Assembly (NCBI RefSeq): GCF_000518765.1
Contig: NZ_KI912494.1
Span: 45,649 to 109,648 of the forward strand
Direction: 5' to 3'
Origin: Ruminococcus flavefaciens ATCC 19208
Lineage (GTDB): Bacteria > Bacillota > Clostridia > Oscillospirales > Ruminococcaceae
DNA: 64,000 bases
The notes under the pieces were generated by a model. That model was given only the letters and a program-made list of their open reading frames with translations. It was not told the origin of the DNA and did no database searches. The translations under genes and the position numbers were made by a program. The stretch's first letter is position 1. Every line of letters starts with the position of its first letter. Positions 1 through 8,631 of this stretch are shown one piece after another.

Positions 1-408
1 TACCTTGCGTGATATATTTACTTTGTAGCCATTTCCGATGTTGTCTAATACCATAGAGAAATTGCTGTTGTTCTCATCGAAGAACTGACCTGCAAAAAGG
101 TCTTCTGTATCTAAATTAACGTGAGAGCCTGCTGACTCATAAGCAGCATCAGTTGTTTCGGCAGATACATCGGCTGCTGTTGTAGTCTCTGTGTTTGTAT
201 TTTCTGCGGCAGCTGTAGTAGTTACGGCAGCAGTTTCAGCAACTATAGCAGTTGTCTCAGCAGCCTCCTGTGCAGCAGCAGTTGTCTCAGCAGCGGCTGT
301 GGTAGTTGGAGTTTTTGAAGAATGATCCGGTCTCTGATGAGATTCCTCTTTGCCGCAGCTGCAAAGTGCCATTGTCATAATAAGAGCAAAAACTAATCTT
401 TTTTTCAT
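1..408 (-). CDS. Partial Thr/Ala-rich lipoprotein, C-terminus outside window
   Basis: The reading frame opens at an ATG on the minus strand and is still open at base 1, so at least 136 residues are present and the C-terminus is missing. An AGGAGA ribosome site lies just upstream. The N-terminus is a lipoprotein signal (MKKRLVFALIMTMALCSCG) with a lipobox ending at Cys18. Residues about 30-85 are a low-complexity Thr/Ala/Glu linker like those on other exported proteins here, followed by the start of a folded domain I do not recognise. Its upstream region carries the same bipartite element (468-509) found before four ECF sigma operons, so it is probably a member of one of their regulons. Function unknown. 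Confidence 0.8.
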   Translation of the reverse strand, partial: MKKRLVFALIMTMALCSCGKEESHQRPDHSSKTPTTTAAAETTAAAQEAAETTAIVAETAAVTTTAAAENTNTETTTAADVSAETTDAAYESAGSHVNLDTEDLFAGQFFDENNSNFSMVLDNIGNGYKVNISRKV

Positions 409-467
409 AATATTATCTCCTGTTTGAAAATTTTCTGAGCAGTGCGCGAAATGGTATACGCACTGCA

Positions 468-509
468 GCTTTCATAACATACAAACGACATGAGAAGGAA
501 AAACGTGTC
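468..509 (-). promoter_or_regulatory. Bipartite ECF-operon element, copy 1
   Basis: Read on the minus strand: GACACGTTT, exactly 25 nt, then ATGAAAGC, ending 59 nt before the start codon of the lipoprotein gene. The same arrangement, with the same 25-nt gap, precedes four paralogous ECF sigma genes in this window. It is probably a promoter or operator of that family; which part is -35 or -10 is not settled. Confidence 0.6.
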
Positions 510-656
510 ATTAATTTTGCGATTTCAGCGTTTTATACAACAAAAATATGCATTTGTCATTAAAAATGAGTATAAATCAAATACTTCATCATGTACTCAA
601 TTATCATAAAATTAATGCCGAACACAGGCGCAGAATGGCTGATAAGCAATTAGCCA

Positions 657-719
657 CCGCAAAATTCGACTTGTCAAGCGCAAAAAATGACTTGTAAAAA
701 AATTACCATATGTTAAAAT
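657..719 (+). promoter_or_regulatory. Xylanase promoter with two direct repeats
   Basis: Two direct repeats of the form (C/G)CGCAAAAnnnGACTTGT start at 657 and 678 (21-bp period, about two helical turns). The second copy runs into a candidate -35 TTGTAA (692-697), followed after 16 nt by TAAAAT (714-719). Similar repeats, again with the last copy over the -35, precede the bifunctional xylanase gene at 30901. The rest of the 409-765 gap shows only the element at 468-509 and no gene. Confidence 0.55.
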
Positions 720-765
720 CGAATTAAGGCTCGAAAAACGGGCAGAAAGAGAGGAAATATGCCGA

Positions 766-2034
766 ATGATGATTAAAATTCTGAAAAAGATATCAATTGC
801 TGCGGCATTTGCGTGTATTATAAGTACATTCACAGGCTGTAGTCAGAATAATAAGGAGAGCGGCGGAAAGACTCAGGTTTTCCATGAAAATATTACAGGT
901 ACAGCTGACGGATACGATTATGAGCTATGGAAAGATGAGGGAGATACAACCTTCAATGTAGAGGCAGGCGGTGGTAATTTCTCATGCGAATGGGAGAATA
1001 TCAATAATGCGCTCTTCCGCCGCGGTAAGAAATATGACTGCACAAAGACCTATCAGGAACTGGGAAATATTTCCATTGACTACGGCGTGGACTATCAGCC
1101 CATAGGCAATTCGTATATGTGCGTATACGGCTGGACAAGAGAGCCCCTTGTAGAGTATTATATAGTAGAATCATGGGGAAGCTGGAGACCGCCCGGAGCA
1201 CCTGCTGCACTGGGTACAGTAACAGTTGACGGCGGTACATACGATATATACAAGACCACAAGATACGAACAGCCCTCCATCGACGGTACTCAGACCTTTG
1301 AGCAGTACTGGAGCGTAAGGCGCACAAAGCCCGACAGCAGCGGCAACAAGATAGAAGGTACTATATCTATATCAAAGCATTTCGATGCATGGAAGAAGTG
1401 CGGACTTGAGCTCGGAAAGATGTATGAGGTCGCACTTACCATAGAGGGCTATCAGTCGCAGGGCAAGGCTACTATATATAAGAATGCCCTGAAAGTGGGC
1501 GGAACATATTCCGAGGCAAATGATATAGATGTAACAGTTGACTACGACGCTATCGCAAAGCTTGAAAGCTCGGTCACAGAGGGTGATCCCACAGAAGCAG
1601 GCTTCTTTGATATAAGCTTTGAAAAGGGAGCTGAGGGCTGGATACCACGAGGAGGTTCGCTGGTGACTGTAGACAAGGAAAATTCCTCTGACGGCAGCCA
1701 GTCGCTGTTCGTAAGCGGAAGAACGGATAACTGGAACGGTGCGGCTATTATGCTCAGCAGTGATACCTACAAGCCCGGAAAGGCATATAAATTCTCTGCA
1801 AAGGCAATGCAGAAAAGCGGCGAAGATGTGACCATGAAGCTGACTATGCAGTACAATGACGGTACAGAAAAGTACGACGAGGTAGCACTGGTAACAGCCA
1901 AGAGCGGTGAATGGGTTACGCTTTCCAATGATGCATATGTTATCCCTGAAGGCGCAGAGATGTTACAGCTCTACGTGGAGTCTCCCGACAGTCTCACCGA
2001 CTTTTATATTGATGAGGTATCAGGAGCAGAATAA
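766..2034 (+). CDS. GH11 endo-1,4-beta-xylanase lipoprotein with C-terminal CBM-like domain
   Basis: Predicted to cleave internal beta-1,4 bonds of xylan while anchored to the cell surface. The 422-residue protein starts with a lipoprotein signal (lipobox FTGC, Cys25). Residues about 38-245 are a family 11 xylanase domain: nucleophile Glu130 in PLVEYYIVE, acid/base Glu227 in TIEGYQSQG. Residues about 280-422 form a beta-rich module resembling CBM4/9/22-type carbohydrate binding domains. The start was chosen because GAGGAAA at 751-757 is 8 nt upstream; an ATG at 759 runs into a stop after five codons. Family 11 xylanases are normally free or cellulosomal; here there is no dockerin and a lipobox instead, suggesting a cell-bound enzyme. 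The family call is firm, the CBM family less so. Confidence 0.92.
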   Translation: MMIKILKKISIAAAFACIISTFTGCSQNNKESGGKTQVFHENITGTADGYDYELWKDEGDTTFNVEAGGGNFSCEWENINNALFRRGKKYDCTKTYQELGNISIDYGVDYQPIGNSYMCVYGWTREPLVEYYIVESWGSWRPPGAPAALGTVTVDGGTYDIYKTTRYEQPSIDGTQTFEQYWSVRRTKPDSSGNKIEGTISISKHFDAWKKCGLELGKMYEVALTIEGYQSQGKATIYKNALKVGGTYSEANDIDVTVDYDAIAKLESSVTEGDPTEAGFFDISFEKGAEGWIPRGGSLVTVDKENSSDGSQSLFVSGRTDNWNGAAIMLSSDTYKPGKAYKFSAKAMQKSGEDVTMKLTMQYNDGTEKYDEVALVTAKSGEWVTLSNDAYVIPEGAEMLQLYVESPDSLTDFYIDEVSGAE

Positions 2035-2062
2035 GCTGTAAAGCTCGGAAAACCGCATATTA

Positions 2063-2092
2063 TAGAGCCGATCTCAGTGGTCGGCTCTTTAT
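2063..2092 (+). terminator. Intrinsic terminator after the xylanase gene
   Basis: GAGCCGA and TCGGCTC form a stem with an 8-9 nt loop, followed by TTTATGTTTTTAT. It lies about 30 nt past the xylanase stop. Confidence 0.65.
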
Positions 2093-2116
2093 GTTTTTAT
2101 GTCGGAAAAAAATTTT

Positions 2117-2158
2117 GTGACGAAAGCTCGCAAGTGTACGTTTGTATATAGTGAAAGC
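2117..2158 (+). promoter_or_regulatory. Bipartite ECF-operon element, copy 2
   Basis: GTGACGAAA (2117-2125), 25 nt, then GTGAAAGC (2151-2158). This is the most divergent of five copies but keeps the exact spacing. It ends 74 nt before the sigma gene start at 2233. Confidence 0.5.
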
Positions 2159-2232
2159 GACCATGGAAGCTTTAAACGGCTGTGTTCCTGTACACAGGAC
2201 ATGACCGCAAAAACCAAAAAGGAGGGTACCGC

Positions 2233-2805
2233 ATGACAGGCGGCGAATATCTTGAACTTCTGGAAAAGTCTCAGAAGAAGGCACATGAGAAACTGTTTGA
2301 GGAATATTACAGCTATGTCCGTGCAATAGCGTTTAACAGGCTCAGGAGCGTTGGGACTAATGAAGATGTAGAGGAGTGCATGAGTGATATATTTGCGCGA
2401 ATATTCTTTACATTCGGTGAAAAGTATAACAACGGCGACATGAAGCCATTTATAGGAGTAGTGGCTAAGCGGATAAGCATTGACCATTACAGGAGTCTTA
2501 TGCGCCATACTGATAAGACATTTTCAATAGATGAAGATACAAGCCGTGAGCTGGGTTCGGACGAAGACCTTGTAAGCGAAAGCGAAAGGACTGAACTTAG
2601 GCGTATACTGATGGATAGTATCAATTCGTTGGGAGAGCCCGATTCTACCATAATAATACAGAAGTACTATTATGCTAAACGGTCACAGCAGATTGGGGAA
2701 TTACTTTCAATGAAACCGTCAACAGTGCGGATGCGCTGTAAGAGGGCAGTGGAAAAACTTCGCAGTATACTTGTTAAAATGGGTATAAAGGAGGAAATGA
2801 TATGA
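2233..2805 (+). CDS. ECF-type RNA polymerase sigma factor
   Basis: A 190-residue sigma-70 family protein of the ECF type. The N-terminal half carries a region 2-like helix pair with EDVEECMSDIFARIFF, and the C-terminal half a region 4 helix-turn-helix (LGEPDSTIIIQKYYY, then STVRMRCKRAVEKLRSIL). It is clearly paralogous to the sigma factors at 11025, 13046 and 50438. The start at 2233 is set by AGGAGGG about 7 nt upstream; an earlier in-frame ATG has no ribosome site. Its last codons overlap the next gene by ATGA, so the two are translationally coupled. The membrane protein encoded downstream is presumably its anti-sigma factor. Confidence 0.88.
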   Translation: MTGGEYLELLEKSQKKAHEKLFEEYYSYVRAIAFNRLRSVGTNEDVEECMSDIFARIFFTFGEKYNNGDMKPFIGVVAKRISIDHYRSLMRHTDKTFSIDEDTSRELGSDEDLVSESERTELRRILMDSINSLGEPDSTIIIQKYYYAKRSQQIGELLSMKPSTVRMRCKRAVEKLRSILVKMGIKEEMI

Positions 2806-4109
2806 AAGATCTAAAGCTTGACATTCTTAACAGAGCCGATGATGATATCATTGATAGTCTTGTTCCTTTTTCGTCAGATGACAAAAAGACAAAAAAGCGA
2901 ATACTTGCAATGAGCGAGAAAAAATTAGCAGAATTACAGAGAGGTTCCGAATCAGAAACAAACGAAATAAGCGTCCGCGGAGTAGAACAGTATCGACGTC
3001 CTGTATGGTACAGACCTTTATGCGCAGCAGCAGCTTTTGTTGTTATGGCAGGCGGAATAGGAATGCTTACGTTGCTGAACAGAACAAAGGGAAATCAGTT
3101 TGATGACCCTGATGAAATTAATATTGCGGCTACAACAGAAGCAGATACGACCGAAACAAACACCGAAGCTGATACAACAGAAGTTCAGACTACAGAAGCA
3201 GCAACAGAAGCACAGACAGAAATAAACGGTCATACATTTGAAGAAATGAAGGGCATTGCAGACGAGCTTCTGCCTCATTGGATCGAAGCGAGAAATCTGT
3301 ATTCAAAGCCGAATATTGACACAAGCGGAGAACAGTTAAAGATATGGTCATCTCATTTTGAAGAAGATCTTATATACTACAAGATCAATAATCCGCATTT
3401 TACTTCATACGATGAACTTATAAGTTATTACAGTCCGTATTTCATTGATCCTGTAAGTCAGTTCTATTGCTACAGGATAGACGGTGATGATACTTCTGTA
3501 CTTAAAAATGATGAGAACATTCATGGTATGATCGAGTATAAGGGAGAGCTGTACGCACATGAATATCTTACTCCGACTGTACCCGATTATGCAGCCGACA
3601 CACCTATTTCAGAAAAGCCGTCTCAGATCAGAGAGGATTCTTTTAGGTGGGAGAGAGTTACGATCTGTCAGCCAGATGATGAGTATCTTGGCAGCGGTTC
3701 TGGGGGCTGGGTAGCTATTTTGGATATGGAATTCATTAAGGACGATGACGGCGTATGGAAAATAGCTTCATGCCAGCCATCTTCAGTCGAAAAGGAGAGC
3801 TTCGATGCTGAGTCGGGATCTTCAACAGAAGCAACAGCAAACCAAATATCAGCAGAAACAAATACCGATTATGATACTGTATATGATACAGTCAGGGAGT
3901 ATTTGAAAAACGAGTATGACTATACAGGCATAGTTACAATCAATTTAGCTGATCAGCTTTATGACAATGTAGAGATCATTAATGATAACTATGTAAACAA
4001 TAATAACTGGATAAGTTGTACCTGCAGCAGCCTTCTCCATGACGGCAGCCTGCTGACGATCTTTCTTGATGAAAACGGAACGATTTTCGCAAAAAACATA
4101 ACGCATTAA
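2802..4109 (+). CDS. Putative membrane anti-sigma factor with large outer domain
   Basis: A 435-residue single-pass membrane protein coupled to the ECF sigma gene by a 4-bp ATGA overlap. Residues 1-70 are cytoplasmic and include KKTKKRILAMSEKKL and VRGVEQYRRPVWYR just before the membrane, both of which recur in the anti-sigma candidates at 9784, 11808 and 48889. The membrane segment is about 72-93, followed by a Thr/Glu-rich linker (about 108-150) and a roughly 285-residue outer region I cannot assign. No zinc HxxxCxxC anti-sigma motif is present. The anti-sigma role is inferred from position, topology and paralogues; the outer domain probably senses something at the surface. Confidence 0.72.
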   Translation: MKDLKLDILNRADDDIIDSLVPFSSDDKKTKKRILAMSEKKLAELQRGSESETNEISVRGVEQYRRPVWYRPLCAAAAFVVMAGGIGMLTLLNRTKGNQFDDPDEINIAATTEADTTETNTEADTTEVQTTEAATEAQTEINGHTFEEMKGIADELLPHWIEARNLYSKPNIDTSGEQLKIWSSHFEEDLIYYKINNPHFTSYDELISYYSPYFIDPVSQFYCYRIDGDDTSVLKNDENIHGMIEYKGELYAHEYLTPTVPDYAADTPISEKPSQIREDSFRWERVTICQPDDEYLGSGSGGWVAILDMEFIKDDDGVWKIASCQPSSVEKESFDAESGSSTEATANQISAETNTDYDTVYDTVREYLKNEYDYTGIVTINLADQLYDNVEIINDNYVNNNNWISCTCSSLLHDGSLLTIFLDENGTIFAKNITH

Positions 4110-4113
4110 CATC

Positions 4114-4149
4114 AGCTCTCCTTCGGCTAAGGTCGGAGGAGAGCTTTTT
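4114..4149 (+). terminator. Intrinsic terminator of the first ECF operon
   Basis: AGCTCTCCT (4114-4122) pairs with AGGAGAGCT (4137-4145), followed by TTTTT. It lies five bases after the anti-sigma stop codon. Confidence 0.8.
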
Positions 4150-4211
4150 AATACTTTTATGGCTCACATAAAGGCATCGGATATTGTCGGAAATTTGATA
4201 CAAATTGTCAA

Positions 4212-4240
4212 TTGACGGAAAAAACAATGTTTGTTATAAT
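4212..4240 (+). promoter_or_regulatory. Strong sigma-A promoter for the lipoprotein at 4291
   Basis: TTGACG (4212-4217), a 17-nt spacer, and TATAAT (4235-4240). Confidence 0.75.
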
Positions 4241-4290
4241 ATATTTATTATTAAGGACGTATGTCCGAAGGATATAGAGGTATGAGAGTT

Positions 4291-5655
4291 ATGAAAAAGA
4301 TGTATTTGAAAATGGCAGCAGTTTTACCGCTTGCAGCTGTTATCGTAAGCTGCGGAAGGGTAACTATTGACCCTAATGACTATCTTAATGTCGAGTTTGA
4401 GGGAATGGATTCTGTTGCAGTGGCAACCTACAGCATTGACTATGAGAAAATGGTCACCGATAACCTGAAGGCTTTCGATATAAAGAGCAAGAAGGACGAA
4501 AAGGATATCGAAAGAGCTGTAAAGAAGCTGAAAAAGTATCTCGGCGGCGAGCTTGACAACACAAGAGAGCTTTCAAACGGCGATAAGATCACATTCGAGT
4601 GGGACGATGACGATATTGAGAAGCTTGAAAAGAAGTACAATATAAAGCTCAAGGTAAGCGATAAGACTATCGAAGTTACCGATCTTGATGTTCCTGAGGA
4701 ATTTGATCCTTTTGAGTATCTTGATATCGAGTACACAGGCGTTGGCGAAAACAGCGTAATGTCCTTCAAGGTAGATGATGATCTTCCTGTAAATCTCGGC
4801 TTTGATGCTGATAAGAAATACGGCTTAAAGAACGGCGATAAGGTAACGGTTACCTTCGGACCTTCATATTATGATGAAGAGGATATAATGGAATCCTGCT
4901 TTAACAAGGGCTACAAGCCGACTCAGATAAAGAAGGAGTACACGGTTGAAGGTGTGCCTTCATATGTTGAGAAGATAGCAGATATCGAAAAGGCTTCCTA
5001 CGACAGAATGGACAAGTATGCTCTTGACAGCTTCAAGGAACTTGCTGACTCATGGGATGACAAGGAGCTTGTTGACGTTGAGCTTGCAGGTGTTGATCTG
5101 TATATTCCTAAGGAGACAGGCTATTTTACACCTAAAAATATAGTTTGCTATGTGTATAAGGTAACTGCAAAGGATCCCGAGGCAGGCAAGGAAGAGGAAA
5201 AGAAGGAAGAAGAGAAGAAGGAAGAGACGACAGAGGCAGAAAAGACAACAGCAGCCGAGGAGACTACAACAAAGGCTGATGAGAAGAAGGACGAAGCTGC
5301 TACAACAGCTGCTGATGATAAGAAGTCGGAAGAGACTACAACAACAGCTAAGTCCGAGGACAAGGAAAAGACTACAGAAGCCAAGAAGGACGACAAGAAG
5401 AGCAAGGATACATTTACATATTACTACTACACACTCTTCGAGAATGTTGTAACTCCCGATAATGGTAAGGGAAGCGATTTCCCGAATGTAAGCATCATAG
5501 TTCCCGACAGCGATATATTCTTCGGTGAGATCTATGGCGAAGGCTTTAAGAAGGGAAATGTTGTCTTTGATGGATTTGAGACGCTTGATAAGCTCAGAGA
5601 TTCGATCAAGGAAGACTATAAGGACGCCAAGTTCGAGACAGATATCAAGAAGTGA
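4291..5655 (+). CDS. Surface lipoprotein with duplicated domain and Lys/Glu/Thr linker
   Basis: A 454-residue lipoprotein (MKKMYLKMAAVLPLAAVIVSC, lipobox IVSC at Cys21). Two related units of about 130 residues can be seen: one starts DPNDYLNVEFEGMDSV and holds LSNGDKITFEW, the other starts DPFEYLDIEYTGVGENSV and holds LKNGDKVTVTFG. A charged low-complexity stretch rich in EEKK and TTA (about 295-370) precedes a C-terminal region of about 80 residues with a YYYYTLFENV strand. I do not recognise the fold and assign no function. The start at 4291 was chosen because AGAGG (4276-4280) sits 10 nt upstream; ATG codons at 4261 and 4282 in the same frame are alternatives. It is a single gene between its own promoter and a strong terminator. 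Confidence 0.75.
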   Translation: MKKMYLKMAAVLPLAAVIVSCGRVTIDPNDYLNVEFEGMDSVAVATYSIDYEKMVTDNLKAFDIKSKKDEKDIERAVKKLKKYLGGELDNTRELSNGDKITFEWDDDDIEKLEKKYNIKLKVSDKTIEVTDLDVPEEFDPFEYLDIEYTGVGENSVMSFKVDDDLPVNLGFDADKKYGLKNGDKVTVTFGPSYYDEEDIMESCFNKGYKPTQIKKEYTVEGVPSYVEKIADIEKASYDRMDKYALDSFKELADSWDDKELVDVELAGVDLYIPKETGYFTPKNIVCYVYKVTAKDPEAGKEEEKKEEEKKEETTEAEKTTAAEETTTKADEKKDEAATTAADDKKSEETTTTAKSEDKEKTTEAKKDDKKSKDTFTYYYYTLFENVVTPDNGKGSDFPNVSIIVPDSDIFFGEIYGEGFKKGNVVFDGFETLDKLRDSIKEDYKDAKFETDIKK

Positions 5656-5666
5656 TAAATAACGTA

Positions 5667-5699
5667 AACGCCCGATAATTTGAATTATCGGGCGTTTTT
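5667..5699 (+). terminator. Intrinsic terminator of the lipoprotein gene
   Basis: AACGCCCGATAAT pairs with ATTATCGGGCGTT across a 4-nt loop, followed by TTTTA. Confidence 0.85.
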
Positions 5700-5719
5700 A
5701 TATATTCCGGGATATAAAA

Positions 5720-5765
5720 CTGCCCCTTCAGCAGCTGGAGAAATAAAGCCGACTGAAGGGGAGTT
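5720..5765 (-). terminator. Possible terminator of the dockerin gene
   Basis: On the minus strand CCCCTTCAG and CTGAAGGGG flank a 21-nt loop and are followed by CAGTTTTATAT. It lies just past the stop of the gene ending at 5796. The long loop makes this weaker than the other terminators. Confidence 0.45.
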
Positions 5766-5795
5766 TATCAAGGAATGTGGGATATGATGAAAACT

Positions 5796-7520
5796 TTACT
5801 CATTATACAGAAGAGAAATCTGTATTGCAATGGCATCATTGAGGGTAATGCCGTCGTTATTGCCTGTAACATCGGCGTTTATTTTGCCCTGATCTGAGAG
5901 CTGATATTTATTCGGATTTGCCAGAGACTGCATTATGATAACTGTATCTGAAAGATCCTTGCCGCCATCAATATTTGCGTCGCCTTCAAGTGTTGAAACA
6001 GGTTCTTCTTCGATCTCTTCTTCGTAATCATCGTACAGCTTTACCTTTAAAGGCTGAAATTCAGAAGTATCAATGACCTCGTCCTTTTCGGGCTGTCTTA
6101 CGATAGTGAATTTTCCTGCCTCGTCCTCAGGAGTATGATAGTTTGTTGCGCAGTACCAGCCGAAGTAAGAATCATATTCAAACCAGCCTGATATATTGAT
6201 ATGAGTGCCTATTTTTAGTTCGTCAAGACCCGGGTTGTTTGTCATGAAGGCAAACTTGTATCCGCCCTCAACCGTGAATATCTCACCGTATTCTATACCT
6301 ATTATTTTAACGTCTTCTAACTCAGGGGCATACTGCATCATGTGATCAGCACAAAGTCTTTTATCTATTATCTTGCGCTTGCTGAAATCCTTCTTTATCT
6401 CCATTTCAGCATATTGCTCGTAATCCGGGTTTGCGGAAATGAGCTCATAATCACCTGTGAATGCATAAAATTCATCTGCATTTGCGAAGTATTGGAAAAA
6501 TCCCGAAACTCTTATAACATCGCCTCTGCCAAGCTCATACGGATCATGTTCGGCCGTGCTAAAGCCCCATCTTGTTCCGTCCTCGGCAACAATGATAAAT
6601 GAGTCGATTTCCTTTACGGTTATTTCCTTATTAAATTTGTAAAGTGTGTAGTCATAGTAATGAACGGGATATTTGCCTTCGGGCTGCTTGCCGTCGAAAA
6701 GGTATCTCATTTCGGCAGCAGTAGTTGTGGTAGTAGTAGGGCAGGTAGTTATATCGTTGACATTAGTGGTAGTAGTAACGATCTCTGTTTCTTCGACCCA
6801 GTTACCGTCCTCATCTTCATAACCGCCATATCCGTTATAGCCGATCACGTAGTCGCAGATACCCATATAGCTGTCAACATTATAGAACATATCGCTGTCC
6901 TTGTCGTAAGCGAATTCCCCTTCAAGGCTTATGCAGTTGTTCTTTTTGAACATATCGGTGTAATTTTGCAGACCGCTGCTTACGTACAGCTTCATACCGT
7001 TATCGACAGTTATAGTGTCCTTATCTGCATCAATTACATAAGTTCCGTACGAGCCGAACTCAAGATGCGGCATTTCTGCTATCTTTGCTTCCAGCTCCTT
7101 GTCCTGCTTTGTCTCGCTCTGAACGAGCTTTATATCAGCTGTGCAGTTAAGGTAAAGGTCCTGAGTCTCACTGTAAGCAAATTCACCTGAAATGCTTATC
7201 TTATTGCCCTTCTGGAACATACCTGTATAGACCTTTTTTTCGCCGCTGTTTACGTAGAGCTTTTTGCCGTCATCAAGTGTGATGACTTCGTATGAAGCGT
7301 CAACTACTTCTGCGCAGTCATATTCAAGATCAACTCGCGGGAGCACGATTCCGCTTGACGGCTGTGGTTCTTCGTTCGGGTCGGGAGGATCAATACCTAT
7401 CGCAACTATGATAGAAGGTTCGTCAGGAGCGGCGTTTGCTGAAAGAGCAGAAGTATTGATCTGTGGAACGACAGCCATTGCGCATGACAACACAACGGCT
7501 ATACTTCTTTTGATGTTCAT
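5796..7520 (-). CDS. Secreted repeat protein with C-terminal type I dockerin
   Basis: A 574-residue exported protein: signal peptide (about 1-30), four copies of an OB-like unit at about 70-130, 160-215, 300-375 and 415-475, a Thr-rich linker near 250-275, and a C-terminal dockerin (about 512-574). The repeat unit has the pattern DDGKKLYVNSG...FQKGNKISISGEFAY. The dockerin has two calcium loops, GDANIDGGKDLSD and NADVTGNNDGITLND, and should plug the protein into a cellulosome cohesin. The start follows AAGGAGG (7529-7536 region). It is divergent from a sigma/membrane-sensor pair whose outer domain contains the same repeat unit, and both sides share a 31-nt upstream element. The ligand of the repeat is unknown; a carbohydrate or wall-binding role is only a guess. 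Confidence 0.85.
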   Translation of the reverse strand: MNIKRSIAVVLSCAMAVVPQINTSALSANAAPDEPSIIVAIGIDPPDPNEEPQPSSGIVLPRVDLEYDCAEVVDASYEVITLDDGKKLYVNSGEKKVYTGMFQKGNKISISGEFAYSETQDLYLNCTADIKLVQSETKQDKELEAKIAEMPHLEFGSYGTYVIDADKDTITVDNGMKLYVSSGLQNYTDMFKKNNCISLEGEFAYDKDSDMFYNVDSYMGICDYVIGYNGYGGYEDEDGNWVEETEIVTTTTNVNDITTCPTTTTTTAAEMRYLFDGKQPEGKYPVHYYDYTLYKFNKEITVKEIDSFIIVAEDGTRWGFSTAEHDPYELGRGDVIRVSGFFQYFANADEFYAFTGDYELISANPDYEQYAEMEIKKDFSKRKIIDKRLCADHMMQYAPELEDVKIIGIEYGEIFTVEGGYKFAFMTNNPGLDELKIGTHINISGWFEYDSYFGWYCATNYHTPEDEAGKFTIVRQPEKDEVIDTSEFQPLKVKLYDDYEEEIEEEPVSTLEGDANIDGGKDLSDTVIIMQSLANPNKYQLSDQGKINADVTGNNDGITLNDAIAIQISLLYNE

Positions 7521-7665
7521 GATAAATACCTCCTTATGAACGTGATAGTGTCGTGCAGGCATGATTTAGGGAGACGTCACGCCTGCATCAACGGGGGGGA
7601 ATGTACTTTCGGGAGCGTCCTCTCAAAAGTATATAGAAAAATGCGGTTTTAAAACCTTTACACTT

Positions 7666-7696
7666 ATTAGTCTTTAAAAAATAAAAAAACACTCAC
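7666..7696 (-). promoter_or_regulatory. Putative ECF promoter facing the dockerin gene
   Basis: Read on the minus strand the element begins GTGAGTG, continues with seven T and ATTTTTTAA, and ends AGACTAAT. It matches the element at 7838-7868 at 29 of 31 positions, in inverted orientation. GTGAGTG and GACTAAT are 17 nt apart, the spacing expected for ECF -35 and -10 boxes. It ends about 145 nt before the dockerin gene start. Confidence 0.6.
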
Positions 7697-7746
7697 CAAT
7701 TTCAAAAAATTTTTTTTGTGAAGTAAAAAATAATGCAGAAATTGGC

Positions 7747-7775
7747 TTGACCTTATTTTGATAAAGTATTATAAT
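7747..7775 (+). promoter_or_regulatory. Sigma-A promoter toward the sigma operon
   Basis: TTGACC (7747-7752), 17 nt, TATAAT (7770-7775). It gives a leader of about 115 nt and may provide basal expression of the sigma gene at 7897. The whole 7521-7896 gap holds this promoter, the two inverted elements and A/T-rich sequence, with no gene. Confidence 0.65.
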
Positions 7776-7837
7776 AAAATATGGATAATTGTGGCGTTTG
7801 GTATTAATTAGTCAAAAAATAAAAATATAATTTTTAT

Positions 7838-7868
7838 GTGAGTGTTTTTTTATTGTTAAGAGACTAAT
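7838..7868 (+). promoter_or_regulatory. Putative autoregulatory ECF promoter of the sigma operon
   Basis: GTGAGTG, seven T, ATTGTTAAG, AGACTAAT: the plus-strand partner of the element at 7666-7696. It ends 28 nt before the sigma start codon, a sensible distance for a promoter. Confidence 0.6.
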
Positions 7869-7896
7869 TATATATAGTGTATAGGAGGAGTGCTGG

Positions 7897-8631
7897 ATGT
7901 TATTTGAAAACAGATACTCTCCGTCAGAACGTAATGTGAGATACAGCAGTGGTGCAGCTGTATACCGCAGCGTATTTGCCGCAGTACAGGACATAATTAT
8001 GCAGACGGGCTGCCTTACGGTCATGGAAAAGCTTTTTGAGGCAACGTCTGCCGACAGTATTAGAAGCGAAAAAGGTGCAAACAATTACAACAGATTTATA
8101 AATGGCGATAACGACGGAATGACGGAGGTCATACGGGAATACAAGGACGGTCTTTCTCTTTATATAAACAGCATGGTGCGGAATATCTGCGAAGCAGAGG
8201 AGCTTATGGAGGAGACCTTTGTCGAGCTTATTATGAAAAAGCCTAAGTATTCAGGCAAGAGCTCGTTCAAGACATGGCTTTATGCTATAGGAAGAAACAT
8301 TACTTATGATTATTTAAAAAAGCGTTCAAAGAATTATGACCTTCCCATTGATGAGCTGTATGATATTTCAGATGAAGAGAATCTTGAGAAGTCGTACATA
8401 CAGCAGGAGCAGAATATAGCTTTATACAGGGCTTTGGGCAGTGTCAACACTGATTACGGACAGGCATTGCATCTTGTATATATCGAAGGACTAAGCATAA
8501 AGGAAGCAGCTCAGGTGATGAAAAAGACTAAAAAGCAGGTCGAAAATCTTGTTTGCCGCGGAAAAAAGGCAATGAGAGCACAGCTTGAGAAGGAGGGCTT
8601 TGTTTATGAAGGATTATATTCAAGTAAGTGA
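7897..8631 (+). CDS. ECF-like sigma factor of the dockerin-protein locus
   Basis: A 244-residue sigma-70 family protein. An unusual N-terminal extension (about 1-60) precedes region 2 (EAEELMEETFVELIMKK, then FKTWLYAIGRNITYDYLKKRS) and a C-terminal region 4 (GLSIKEAAQVMKKTKKQVENLVCRGKKAMRAQL). AGGAGG at 7883-7888 is 8 nt upstream of the ATG. It is not closely related to the four paralogous ECF factors in this window. It overlaps the next gene by 26 bp, so the two are coupled. Its likely targets, from shared upstream elements, are itself and the divergent dockerin gene. Confidence 0.85.
   Translation: MLFENRYSPSERNVRYSSGAAVYRSVFAAVQDIIMQTGCLTVMEKLFEATSADSIRSEKGANNYNRFINGDNDGMTEVIREYKDGLSLYINSMVRNICEAEELMEETFVELIMKKPKYSGKSSFKTWLYAIGRNITYDYLKKRSKNYDLPIDELYDISDEENLEKSYIQQEQNIALYRALGSVNTDYGQALHLVYIEGLSIKEAAQVMKKTKKQVENLVCRGKKAMRAQLEKEGFVYEGLYSSK

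Noticed and set aside
5148..5405. Ser/Val-rich minus-strand frame
   Set aside because: Complement of the Lys/Glu/Thr linker in the lipoprotein gene at 4291.
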